Source of the DNA: Gordonia sp. KTR9
GTDB lineage: Bacteria; Actinomycetota; Actinomycetes; Mycobacteriales; Mycobacteriaceae
Length of the DNA: 64,000 bases
Assembly: GCF_000143885.2 (NCBI RefSeq)
Contig: NC_018581.1
Span: 1,984,001 to 2,048,000 of the forward strand
Direction of reading: 5' to 3'
Positions 7,816-15,649 of the stretch are shown here, piece by piece. Both the position numbers and the translations under genes were made by a program. Positions within the stretch are counted from its first letter, which is position 1, and each line of letters starts with the position of its first letter. The notes under the pieces were generated by a model. It ran no database searches. It was not told the DNA's origin and was given only the letters and a program-made list of their open reading frames with translations.

Positions 7816-8178
7816 ATGACCGACGAACCGTTGCGCACGCTGTTCTGCGTGGGGAACAACCAGAACTTCTTCGACCTGCCCAAGGCCGACATCGGTCCGG
7901 TGTGGAAGGCGACGATGGAATTCCTCTCCGGTCTCAAGAACCTCGACGGCGTCGAGATCATCGGGACCTTCGACGACGATGCCCACATGGTCGGGCCGTC
8001 CGAGGGCTGGCCGTGGACCTTCTACGTCCTCGCCGACGTACGCGACCAGCCGACCGTCAAGGCGGCCTGCAACCTGTTGCGCACCACCATGGTCGGCGAA
8101 TACGCCCTCTGGAAGTACTTCAAGGTCGAGGCGAGGATGGGTCGGGCTCTCACCATCCGCGACGACGTCGCCTCGTGA
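7816..8178 (+). CDS. iacB: IacB-like small protein of unknown mechanism
   Basis: 120 aa, start set by AAGGAG 11 bp upstream. No catalytic motif is recognised. It looks like a compact alpha/beta fold of the dimeric alpha-beta-barrel (EthD-like) size class, with DDDAHMVGPSEGWPWTFYV in the middle and a C-terminal WKYFKVEARMGRALTIRDD. Its size and place between the iacA-like and iacC-like genes match iacB of known iac clusters, where a small conserved protein of unclear function is encoded. The family assignment is by position and length; I do not claim a reaction. Confidence 0.68.
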   Translation: MTDEPLRTLFCVGNNQNFFDLPKADIGPVWKATMEFLSGLKNLDGVEIIGTFDDDAHMVGPSEGWPWTFYVLADVRDQPTVKAACNLLRTTMVGEYALWKYFKVEARMGRALTIRDDVAS

Positions 8179-8236
8179 GCACCGCCTCCTGCGCGACAAC
8201 CGATCCCGACCATCCCGACCACACGAAGGATTATCG

Positions 8237-9514
8237 ATGACCACCATCGAGAGGCCGACCCGCGGCTTCGCGGACCTCGCCGAGAAAGACCGCGTCGCCG
8301 GTCAGCTCTACACCGATCCCGAGATCTTCGCCGAGGAGATGCGCAAGATCTTCTACCGCACCTGGGTGTGGGTCGCGCACGAGAGCGAGGTCCCCGAGGC
8401 AGGTTCGTTCAAGACGACGCAGGTCGGTGACCAACCGGTCATCGTGACCCGGGATCGCAAGGGCAACTTCAACACCCTGCTCAACAGGTGTCGGCATCGC
8501 GGTGCGACGGTCTGCGACCAGCGCAGCGGCAAGGCCAACGGGTTCACCTGCCCGTACCACAATTGGTCGTACACCCTCGACGGCCGGCTCCGTGGTATCC
8601 CGTACCCGGACGGGTACGAGGGCGTCGTCGAGAAGAACGACTTCCCGCTGCAGAAGTTGCGCACCGAGAGCTACCTCGGCATGATCTTCGCGACGTTCAA
8701 CCACGAGATCGAGCCGCTCGAGGATCACCTCGGTGACGCCAAGATCTGGATGGAGCGATTCCTCAAGCAGTCCAACGGATTTCCCACCAAGGTGCTCGGC
8801 AGCCACAAGTTCCGCTTCAAGGGCAACTGGAAGATCCAGCTCGAGAACACCACCGACGGTTACCACTTCCCGATGGTGCACAAGTCGTGGATGGCCTCCG
8901 TCGACGCCGAGACCGCGAACATGATGTCGTTCATGGACGATCCGGCCGCGCAGACGCATGCCCTCGGCAACGGGCACAGCGTCGCGATCATGGCGGCCGC
9001 GCACGCCGACCTCGACGTCGACGACGGCAGCGAGGAGATCCAGCCGCGGTTCCAGCACCTGGTCGACGAACTGGCCGAGGCGGGGGAGAGTCCCGAACGC
9101 ATCCGTCGCTACATGCGTTCGATGCACGGTTGCGGGTTCAACCTCAACATGTTCCCGAACATCGCCATGTCGTCGTCGTTCTTCCGGGTGCTCATCCCGA
9201 TCAGCGTCGACGTCACCGAGGTGTGGCACATGGCCATCGGTATGGAAGGCGGTCCGGAGAGCATCAACCGGGAACGCCTGCGCATCCACGAACACTTCCA
9301 GGGCCCCTTCGGGTTCGGTAGCCCCGACGACGCGGAGGGATGGGACCGGGTGCAGATAGGCGCCGGGGGCAACCCGAACATGCCGATCCTGGTCAACCGC
9401 GGGGAGAACCGCGAGTTCACGACCGAAGAGGGCTGGCCCACTTCGCATGTCACCGACGAAACCGGGATGCGCGAGTCCTACGGCATGTGGAAGAGGATGA
9501 TGAGCGATGACTGA
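8237..9514 (+). CDS. iacC: Rieske ring-hydroxylating dioxygenase, large subunit (IacC-like)
   Basis: 425-aa alpha subunit of a two-component aromatic dioxygenase. The Rieske [2Fe-2S] centre is C85-x-H87 ... C105-x2-H108 (NRCRHRGATVCD, FTCPYHNWSY). The mononuclear iron site begins with D208-G-Y-H210-F-P-M-V-H215, the bridging Asp and the two His ligands. It resembles benzoate/anthranilate dioxygenase large subunits. It overlaps the beta subunit by 8 bp. In iac clusters this enzyme works on an oxidised indole acetate intermediate on the way to catechol. Anthranilate dioxygenase would be the main alternative, but the companion iacA, amidase and SnoaL genes argue for iac. Confidence 0.85.
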   Translation: MTTIERPTRGFADLAEKDRVAGQLYTDPEIFAEEMRKIFYRTWVWVAHESEVPEAGSFKTTQVGDQPVIVTRDRKGNFNTLLNRCRHRGATVCDQRSGKANGFTCPYHNWSYTLDGRLRGIPYPDGYEGVVEKNDFPLQKLRTESYLGMIFATFNHEIEPLEDHLGDAKIWMERFLKQSNGFPTKVLGSHKFRFKGNWKIQLENTTDGYHFPMVHKSWMASVDAETANMMSFMDDPAAQTHALGNGHSVAIMAAAHADLDVDDGSEEIQPRFQHLVDELAEAGESPERIRRYMRSMHGCGFNLNMFPNIAMSSSFFRVLIPISVDVTEVWHMAIGMEGGPESINRERLRIHEHFQGPFGFGSPDDAEGWDRVQIGAGGNPNMPILVNRGENREFTTEEGWPTSHVTDETGMRESYGMWKRMMSDD

Positions 9515-10004
9515 ACTGCACACCTTCAACGACCCGCGTGTCCTGCGCGCGATCGCGCTCGTGTGGAAGGAGGCCGAACTCCTCGACGCCAAGGACTATC
9601 CGGCGTGGGAGGCCCTCTACACCGACGACGCGCATTACGTCATCCCGATCGATCCCGACACCGACGACTTCGACTCGTCGCTGAACATGGTGTACGACGA
9701 CAAGCGGATGCGGCGGCTGCGCGTCGAGCGGATGATGCAGGGGTACGCACCGTCGGCGGTGGCCGCGGCTCGTACGGTTCGAGTCATCTCGCGCTTCACG
9801 GTGTCCGACGTGAGCGAGGACACCGTCATCCTGCGCTCGGCGCAGATCCTCAACGCGTTCAAGCGCGATGCCTTCTCCACGATCGGCGCCGAGCTCACCC
9901 ACACCATCTCACTCGGACCGGACGGGAACGACCGGATCAGCCTGAAGGTGGCCCGCCTCATCGACAGCGAGGACGCGGTCAGCGCCTCGGGATACCTCGT
10001 GTGA
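9507..10004 (+). CDS. iacD: Ring-hydroxylating dioxygenase, small subunit (IacD-like)
   Basis: 165-aa beta subunit with the cone-shaped NTF2-like fold: EAELLDAKDYPAWEALYTDDAHYVIP at the N-terminus and DDKRMRRLRVERM in the middle, both typical of benzoate/anthranilate dioxygenase beta chains. It has a structural role and stabilises the alpha hexamer. The start ATG lies inside the last codons of the large-subunit gene, giving an 8-bp overlap and coupled synthesis in equal amounts. Confidence 0.85.
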   Translation: MTELHTFNDPRVLRAIALVWKEAELLDAKDYPAWEALYTDDAHYVIPIDPDTDDFDSSLNMVYDDKRMRRLRVERMMQGYAPSAVAAARTVRVISRFTVSDVSEDTVILRSAQILNAFKRDAFSTIGAELTHTISLGPDGNDRISLKVARLIDSEDAVSASGYLV

Positions 10005-10018
10005 ACGGGGGCGTGGAC

Positions 10019-10771
10019 ATGAGCTCGACCACCAAGGGGATCGCGGTCGTCACCGGCGCCGCCGGCGGGATGGGTTCCTTCATCGCCCGCCGGCTCCATC
10101 GGGACGGACATCGCGTCCTGCTCACCGACATCGCCCTCGACCCGGCCCGACGGATCGCCGAAGAACTCTCGCCCGACGGGTCGACGGCTCAGGCGGCGGT
10201 CCTCGACGTCGCGCACCGGCAGAACTTCGTCGACGCGCTGGCACATGTGCAGTCGGTGTGGGGCACTCCCACGATCGTCGTCAACAACGCCGCGCTGACC
10301 CAGGCGGCCGATCTCATGAGCATCGACGAGCCGGATTTCACGCGGGTGCTGAACACCAACGTCAACAGCATCTTCTTCGGCTGCCAGGTGTTCGGTGCCG
10401 CAATGGCCGACGAGGGTTTCGGCCGCATCGTCAACATGGCCTCGCTGGCGGGCCAGAACGGCGGCACCGCCACCGGCGCGCACTACGCCACGTCGAAGGG
10501 CGCGATCCTGACGGTCACCAAGATCTTCGCGAAAGAGCTTGCGCCGAAGGGGGTCACGGTCAACGCGATCGCACCGGGACCCCATGACCTGCCCGTCGTG
10601 AAGGCGACCGTTCCGCCGGACAGACTCGACGCCGTGATCGCCGGCATCCCCGTCGGCAAGCTGGGCAGCCCCGACTTCATCGGGGACATGGTCGGCCTGC
10701 TGACCGCCGAGAACGCCTTCTTCGTCACGGGTGCGTGCTGGGACGTCAACGGTGGGCTCTTCGTCCGCTGA
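10019..10771 (+). CDS. iacE: Short-chain dehydrogenase/reductase (IacE-like)
   Basis: 250-aa classical SDR. Cofactor loop TGAAGGMG at about residues 13-20, NNAA near 87-90, catalytic Ser in NMASLAGQNG, and the YxxxK pair in HYATSKGAIL. It probably oxidises or reduces a hydroxylated indole acetate intermediate with NAD(P). The ATG at 10019 was chosen; an in-frame GTG 6 bp upstream is also possible. It lies 14 bp after the dioxygenase beta subunit, in the iacE position of known iac operons. Confidence 0.8.
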   Translation: MSSTTKGIAVVTGAAGGMGSFIARRLHRDGHRVLLTDIALDPARRIAEELSPDGSTAQAAVLDVAHRQNFVDALAHVQSVWGTPTIVVNNAALTQAADLMSIDEPDFTRVLNTNVNSIFFGCQVFGAAMADEGFGRIVNMASLAGQNGGTATGAHYATSKGAILTVTKIFAKELAPKGVTVNAIAPGPHDLPVVKATVPPDRLDAVIAGIPVGKLGSPDFIGDMVGLLTAENAFFVTGACWDVNGGLFVR

Positions 10772-10810
10772 TCGCACCTGTAGAACCATCTGCCATCACC
10801 AGGAGTACAC

Positions 10811-11761
10811 ATGGCCCTCACCGACGTCGTCGTGTCCGCGATCGTCCAGGAGACCCCGAGCATCAAGACCTTCTACCTGTCGAGGCCCGACGGCTCGACG
10901 ATGGGGGAGTACACGCCGGGTGCGCACATCGACGTCGTCGGGCCGACCGCCATCACCCGGCAGTACTCGCTCTGTAGCCGCCCCGACGGCCGGGAGTCGT
11001 TCGCCGTGGCGGTCAAGCGTGAGGACCAGTCCCGGGGCGGGTCGGCGGCACTGCACGAGCTGCGGGTCGGCGACCGGCTGCAGATCAGCGAGACGCGGAA
11101 TCTGCTCGGGATCGACCCCGCGGCAATGCATCACGTCCTGGTGGCCGCCGGGATCGGGATCACCCCGATGCTGAGCATGGCGCGCCACATGGACGTGCAC
11201 GGCATCAGCTTCGAGCTGCACTACTTCGCCCGCACCGCCGAGGACGCGGCGTTCCTGCCGCTGCTGCGCGAGCGCTGCCCGGAGAAGCTGCACGCCCACG
11301 TCGGCGTGCGCCGCGAGGCCCACGGAGCGATCCTGACCACCGCCCTGGAATCGGCACCGCAGCAGTCGCACGTCTACGTCTGCGGCCCGGACGGCTTCAT
11401 GACCAAGGTCCGGGAACTCGCCGAACGTTTCGTCCCGGCCGACGCGGTCCACTTCGAGAACTTCCACGCCACGGACCAGCCCGACGCGTCGGAGAACACC
11501 GCTTTCGACGTCGAGCTCGACGGACAGACGTATCACGTGCCGGCCGATCGGAGCATCGTCGAGGTCCTCGAGGAGAACGGTTGCGACGTCGACACCTCCT
11601 GTCAGGAGGGCATCTGCGGCACCTGCATCATGCAGGTCCTCGCCGGCGAACCCGAGCACCGCGACAACGTGCTGACCAAGGCGGAGCGAGAGTCCGGAGA
11701 GGTGATCGCCGTGTGCGTCTCGCGGACCTCCGGCGAGAAGATCGTGCTCGACTACTACTGA
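10811..11761 (+). CDS. iacF: Phthalate dioxygenase reductase-type electron transfer protein (IacF-like)
   Basis: 316-aa class IA reductase that feeds electrons from NAD(P)H to the Rieske dioxygenase. Domains in order: flavin-binding barrel (RQYSLCSRP), NAD domain (LVAAGIGITPMLSMARHM, then YVCGPDGFM) and a C-terminal plant-type [2Fe-2S] ferredoxin (DTSCQEGICGTC with the fourth Cys in VIAVCVSR). This order is that of phthalate dioxygenase and vanillate demethylase reductases. It is the last gene of the plus-strand operon, with AGGAG before the start. It is convergent with the FixJ-type gene, separated by 23 bp. Confidence 0.85.
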   Translation: MALTDVVVSAIVQETPSIKTFYLSRPDGSTMGEYTPGAHIDVVGPTAITRQYSLCSRPDGRESFAVAVKREDQSRGGSAALHELRVGDRLQISETRNLLGIDPAAMHHVLVAAGIGITPMLSMARHMDVHGISFELHYFARTAEDAAFLPLLRERCPEKLHAHVGVRREAHGAILTTALESAPQQSHVYVCGPDGFMTKVRELAERFVPADAVHFENFHATDQPDASENTAFDVELDGQTYHVPADRSIVEVLEENGCDVDTSCQEGICGTCIMQVLAGEPEHRDNVLTKAERESGEVIAVCVSRTSGEKIVLDYY

Positions 11762-11784
11762 ACCGAGCGCCGGGGGGGCGGATC

Positions 11785-12405
11785 TCAGGAGTTGGTCGGC
11801 ACCTCGACATCGAAGCGGAGGATGTCCCGCACGAGCGTGCTGATGCTGTCGGCGTCGGTCTTGCTCTTGATCCGCGCACGGTGCACGTCCACCGTCTTCA
11901 CGCTCATCTCGAGCCGGCGTGCGATGTTCTGGCTCGGCAACCCCTCGACCACCAGCGCGAGGATCTCGCGCTCACGGGGCGTGAGGAGAGCGACCTTCGA
12001 CTCCACCGACCGCTTCTGCTCGTGGGTGCGAAAGCGCTCGACGGCCTTCTCCATACCCGCCTGGACGGCGTCGAGCAGTCGCTGGGGGTCGTAGGGCTTC
12101 TCCAGGAAGTCCATCGCGCCGGCCTGCAGCGTGGACACCGACATCCGGATGTCGCCGTGCGCGGAGACGAAGATGATGGCGACGTGCGGCGCGAACTCGT
12201 TGAGCTTCTCCTGCAACCGCGGACCGCTCATCGTCGGCATTCGCACATCGAGCACGATGCACGCGGGCGCGTCCCCGGAGTACTGCGCGAGGAAGTCGTC
12301 GGCGCTGTGGCAGATCCGCGGCGAGATCCCGATGCTGCCGAGTAGCCAGTCGACCGATTCGCAGAGCTCCGGGTCGTCGTCGACCACGTACACCGTCGCG
12401 GTCAC
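11785..12405 (-). CDS. FixJ-type response regulator
   Basis: 206 aa: receiver domain with acidic pocket VVDDDPE and phosphoacceptor D53 (VLDVRMPTMSG), the switch region and Lys in FLEKPYDP, then a LuxR/FixJ helix-turn-helix (LLTPREREILALVVEGLPSQ through MSVKTVDVHRARI, about 140-180). GTG start; its first bases overlap the stop of the 92-aa gene (GTGA). It is the best partner for the FixL-like kinase 5 kb away, with no other orphan FixL or FixJ protein in the island. It is co-oriented with the amidase gene and probably activates the iac-like operons when phosphorylated. Confidence 0.88.
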   Translation of the reverse strand: MTATVYVVDDDPELCESVDWLLGSIGISPRICHSADDFLAQYSGDAPACIVLDVRMPTMSGPRLQEKLNEFAPHVAIIFVSAHGDIRMSVSTLQAGAMDFLEKPYDPQRLLDAVQAGMEKAVERFRTHEQKRSVESKVALLTPREREILALVVEGLPSQNIARRLEMSVKTVDVHRARIKSKTDADSISTLVRDILRFDVEVPTNS

Positions 12406-12680
12406 ACCCACGCCGCGTCCGCCGTCCAGTAGTTCATGCCGACGGCACTGACCTGATGCCGCCACTCCGAGGTCCGGTTCAGCCAGGGCTCCTCGCGCCG
12501 GACAGATTCGTCGGCGGCCTCCGGACCATCGGCTTCGACGGTCCAGTGCACCCAGTTGACCTCGCGGCCGTGCTCGTCGTGCACGAACAGGTCGACGTGA
12601 TGCCAGCCGTAGTTGAAGGTGTCCTCGTAGCACGTGAGGAACATCCGGTGATGCGTCTCCGGACGGGGCTTGATCGTCAT
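12402..12680 (-). CDS. Small Trp/His-rich protein of unknown function
   Basis: 92 aa, starting at the ATG at 12680 after AGAGAAG. I do not recognise the family. It has six Trp and seven His, with segments YEDTFNYGWHHVDLFVHDEHG, NWVHWTVEADGPEAADESV and a Trp-rich C-terminus (MNYWTADAAWV). There is no signal peptide or membrane segment. The gene sits between the amidase and FixJ-type genes and overlaps the latter by 4 bp, so the protein is made with the regulator. It could be a small ligand-binding or accessory protein of the phosphorelay or an enzyme subunit; both ideas rest on position only. Confidence 0.7.
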   Translation of the reverse strand: MTIKPRPETHHRMFLTCYEDTFNYGWHHVDLFVHDEHGREVNWVHWTVEADGPEAADESVRREEPWLNRTSEWRHQVSAVGMNYWTADAAWV

Positions 12681-12707
12681 GGCAGATCTTCTCTCTTCCA
12701 ACCGGAC

Positions 12708-14003
12708 TCAGGCCGGAACGACCGGATGCGACCGGAGCTCGGTCTCGAGCACGGCGGCGACCTCGAACAGCGCCGACTCCCGCCCGAGCAGACCGATCAC
12801 CTGTAGCCCGAGGGGCATCCCGGCGTCGGTTGTCGCACCGGGCACGACGACGACCGGACACCCGAGGAGTTGCCACGGGCGGCTCAGCACCGGTGACCCG
12901 GTTGCCGCGAGACCGTGCGGTGCGGGACCGGGTGCGGCGGGACCGACGATCACGGTGTGGTCGCCGAGCGCCTCGGCGAGTAGATCACGGGAGCGGTCGC
13001 GGCGGATGAGGGCGGCCGCATGATCGGTGACGCTGATCGCGCGGCCGGCTTCGACGAGTGCGCGCAGTTCCGGGCCGAGTGCGTTCGCGTGTTCCCGGAC
13101 GGCGTCGTCCAGCGTGCGGGCCGCCTCATGGGACATGACCGTCACGTGGTCGTCGGCCAGGGTGCGCACGTGATCGTCGTACTCGAGAGCCCGGGTCTCG
13201 ACGCCGGCTCCGTCGAGCAGTTCCGGCAACCGGTTGATCAACCCCGTCATCGCCTCGTCGATCGGATGCAGGTCGCTGCCGCCCCACACCACCACGGTCC
13301 GGACGGTGGAACGTCCGGGGACGATCGGCGAACGGCCGGAGAAGGCGGAGTACACGTACTGCAGGTCGGCGATGTCCCGGGTGAGGATTCCCAGGGAGTC
13401 CAGCGACTCGCTGAGCCCGGTGACCCCGGACAGGTCCGTCGAGCCGTGCGCGAGGACCATGCCCGCCGCACCGCAGTAGGCGGCCGGCCGCGTCAGCGAA
13501 CCCGCGGTCTGCGTACCGAGCGCCACCGGGATGACACCGGCCCCGACGGCGGCCGCCGATCCGCTCGACGACCCGCCCGGCGTGTGCTCGTGCTGGTGCG
13601 GATTACGCGTGGGTCCGGGCGAGAAGTAGCCGAACTCGGTCGTGACCGTCTTGCCCTGGACCACCGCACCGAGGTCGCGAAAGCGACTGACACAGGGTGC
13701 ATCCGAGGATGCCGGTGACGAGGACGTGATGGGGGAACCGGCTCGGGTCGGCAGCCCGGAGACGTCGATGAGGTCTTTGACGCCGAGCGAGACACCGCGC
13801 AGGGGCCGACGCCCAGGCATCGCATCCTGCCGGCGTGCGTCGTCGACGACGGTCGGGGACAGCTCGACCCAGGCGTGCAGTTCGGTGTCGGTGCGGATGA
13901 TCTCCTCACGAACCTGTTGCGCCAGAACCTCCGCCGACACGACCTTCTCGTGCACCGCGGTCGCCTGCTCGCTGATGGGGTGTTTCCAGTAGGCCGAGCT
14001 CAC
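12708..14003 (-). CDS. iacH: Amidase-signature hydrolase (IacH-like)
   Basis: 431-aa amidase-signature enzyme. The Ser-cisSer-Lys triad is visible: K76 in GVSLGVKDLIDVSG, the cis-Ser run in TPGGSSSGSAAA (145-147) and the nucleophile S169 in GTQTAGSLTRPA. GTG start at 14003 behind a strong AAGGAGGAACG. IacH of Gram-negative iac clusters is the same type of protein; it may hydrolyse indole acetamide or amino acid conjugates to free the acid, or act on a ring-opened intermediate. It heads a minus-strand unit with the 92-aa protein and the FixJ-type regulator, and is divergent from the transporter. Confidence 0.83.
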   Translation of the reverse strand: MSSAYWKHPISEQATAVHEKVVSAEVLAQQVREEIIRTDTELHAWVELSPTVVDDARRQDAMPGRRPLRGVSLGVKDLIDVSGLPTRAGSPITSSSPASSDAPCVSRFRDLGAVVQGKTVTTEFGYFSPGPTRNPHQHEHTPGGSSSGSAAAVGAGVIPVALGTQTAGSLTRPAAYCGAAGMVLAHGSTDLSGVTGLSESLDSLGILTRDIADLQYVYSAFSGRSPIVPGRSTVRTVVVWGGSDLHPIDEAMTGLINRLPELLDGAGVETRALEYDDHVRTLADDHVTVMSHEAARTLDDAVREHANALGPELRALVEAGRAISVTDHAAALIRRDRSRDLLAEALGDHTVIVGPAAPGPAPHGLAATGSPVLSRPWQLLGCPVVVVPGATTDAGMPLGLQVIGLLGRESALFEVAAVLETELRSHPVVPA

Positions 14004-14160
14004 CGTTCCTCCTTCGCGTTCTGGCACCAGTCTGCCCTGTCGCGCATCGCGGCGACAGTAAAGATTTCCCTCGTATCGCCGTAGGCACGGGTGGCCATAA
14101 CTTCGGTGTCAGCCCTCGAAATCCAGGCGTCATCTCAGTCCGCCAGCCCAAGGAAACGCA

Positions 14161-15618
14161 ATGACCATCAGAGAATCCGCGGTGACGACGCCGTCGTCGA
14201 CGCCGGCCGCCCCCGAACGGCGAATCGACCTCAGCCGCATGTCGAGAAGGGCATGGATCGTCACCGGCATGCTCGTGCTGTTCCAGATCATCGCCTTCGC
14301 CGACAAGGCGGTGCTCGGTCTGGTCTCGGCCGACGCCATGCCCGAACTCGGTTTGACCCCAACCGAATTCGGTTTCATCGGCAGTGCCTTCTTCTTCCTG
14401 TACGCGGTCGTCTCGGTCATCACCGGATTCCTGGCATCGAAGATCTCGGTGAAGTGGATCCTGTTCGCGATGGGCGTCACCTGGGCGGTCCTGCAGTTCC
14501 CGATGCTTCTCGGCGGCGGTGCGGCGGTTCTCCTGGTGACCCGGATCGTGCTCGGCGGTGCCGAGGGTCCGGCCACCGCGATGTCGCTCACCTCCGCACA
14601 CACCTGGTTCTCGCCGACGCGACGCGCGCTGCCGTCGAACCTCATCGCCGCCGGATCCACCCTGGGTCCGGTCTTCGCGGCACCGCTGCTGGCCTGGGTC
14701 ATCGCCGTGTGGGGTTGGCGCTGGGCGTTCGGTGTGCTCGGCATCATCGGCCTGGTGTGGGTGATCGCCTGGTTCGCGATCGGTGCCGACGGTCCCTACC
14801 GGCCCAAGAAGGCAGCGTCGCCGGACGAGACGGCGGCCGACGCCGGCGAGCGGGTGACCGGTACCAAGGAGGTGGCGACCTCCGCGGTCGACGAGCAGAA
14901 GCCGGTCGTGATCTGGCGTGCGCTGCTGAGTCTGGCATTCTTGTCCGCCGTGATCGGCGGGGCGTCGAACTTCTGGGTGCAGGGCTTCCTGACGACCTGG
15001 CTGCCTCAGTACCTGGGCACCGTCGTCGGGCTCTCGCTCGGCGAGGTCGGTGCGATGACGACCGTGCCGTGGGTGGTCGGAGCCCTCGTCCTGCTCGGAC
15101 TGGGCGCGCTCGGGCACCGGATGATGCATCGGGGGAGTTCGGCCCATCTGGCGATCGCCGTTCCGTTCGGGTGTGCCGCGGTGCTGGCCGGATTGTGCTT
15201 CATCGCGATCCAGGCGACGTCGGGGATCACCGCGGTGGCACTGCTGTGCCTGGCCGGCGGATGCAGTCTGGCGTTCCCGATGACCGCCACGGCGATCGGC
15301 TACGCGGTCGGCGCCCGGCAGCGGCCCATCCTGATGGCGACCCTCGGCGGTGTGGCGTCGTTCGGCGCGGTCATCTCGCCGATTCTCGTCGGATGGCTCA
15401 TGACCGACGCCGGATACGTGTCGCCGCCGAAGGGCGAGAAGCCCAGCGCGGAGATGGCCGGGAACATGGCCGACGGCGTGCACCAGGCCTTCACCATCAC
15501 CGGAATCGTCCTCCTCGTCGGCGGCGCGCTCTGTATCGCCTTCCTCCGCCCGGAACGACTCGGTGCCACTTTGCAGAAGCGCTACGTCAAGGAGCCGGCC
15601 GAGGCCCCCGCCGCCTGA
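14161..15618 (+). CDS. MFS transporter, probable aromatic acid importer
   Basis: 485 aa with about 12 hydrophobic segments in two sets of six. The first helix runs WIVTGMLVLFQIIAFADKAV and a central hydrophilic loop lies around residues 215-250. Family features (FADKAVLGLVSADAMPELGL, GGAEGPATAMS, YRPKKA) resemble the anion:cation symporter/aromatic acid group of the major facilitator superfamily. The ATG follows AAGGAA. It is first in a plus-strand unit with the flavin reductase and SnoaL-like genes, so uptake of the pathway substrate is the likely role. Specificity cannot be read directly. Confidence 0.82.
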   Translation: MTIRESAVTTPSSTPAAPERRIDLSRMSRRAWIVTGMLVLFQIIAFADKAVLGLVSADAMPELGLTPTEFGFIGSAFFFLYAVVSVITGFLASKISVKWILFAMGVTWAVLQFPMLLGGGAAVLLVTRIVLGGAEGPATAMSLTSAHTWFSPTRRALPSNLIAAGSTLGPVFAAPLLAWVIAVWGWRWAFGVLGIIGLVWVIAWFAIGADGPYRPKKAASPDETAADAGERVTGTKEVATSAVDEQKPVVIWRALLSLAFLSAVIGGASNFWVQGFLTTWLPQYLGTVVGLSLGEVGAMTTVPWVVGALVLLGLGALGHRMMHRGSSAHLAIAVPFGCAAVLAGLCFIAIQATSGITAVALLCLAGGCSLAFPMTATAIGYAVGARQRPILMATLGGVASFGAVISPILVGWLMTDAGYVSPPKGEKPSAEMAGNMADGVHQAFTITGIVLLVGGALCIAFLRPERLGATLQKRYVKEPAEAPAA

Positions 15619-15649
15619 CCCTGCCCGACGACCCGACACAGGAGAAGTC

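Noticed and set aside
14004..14160. Second copy of the 6472-6487 palindrome in front of the transporter
   Set aside because: Only half of the motif is similar (AGTAA-like word near 14058); the second arm is missing.
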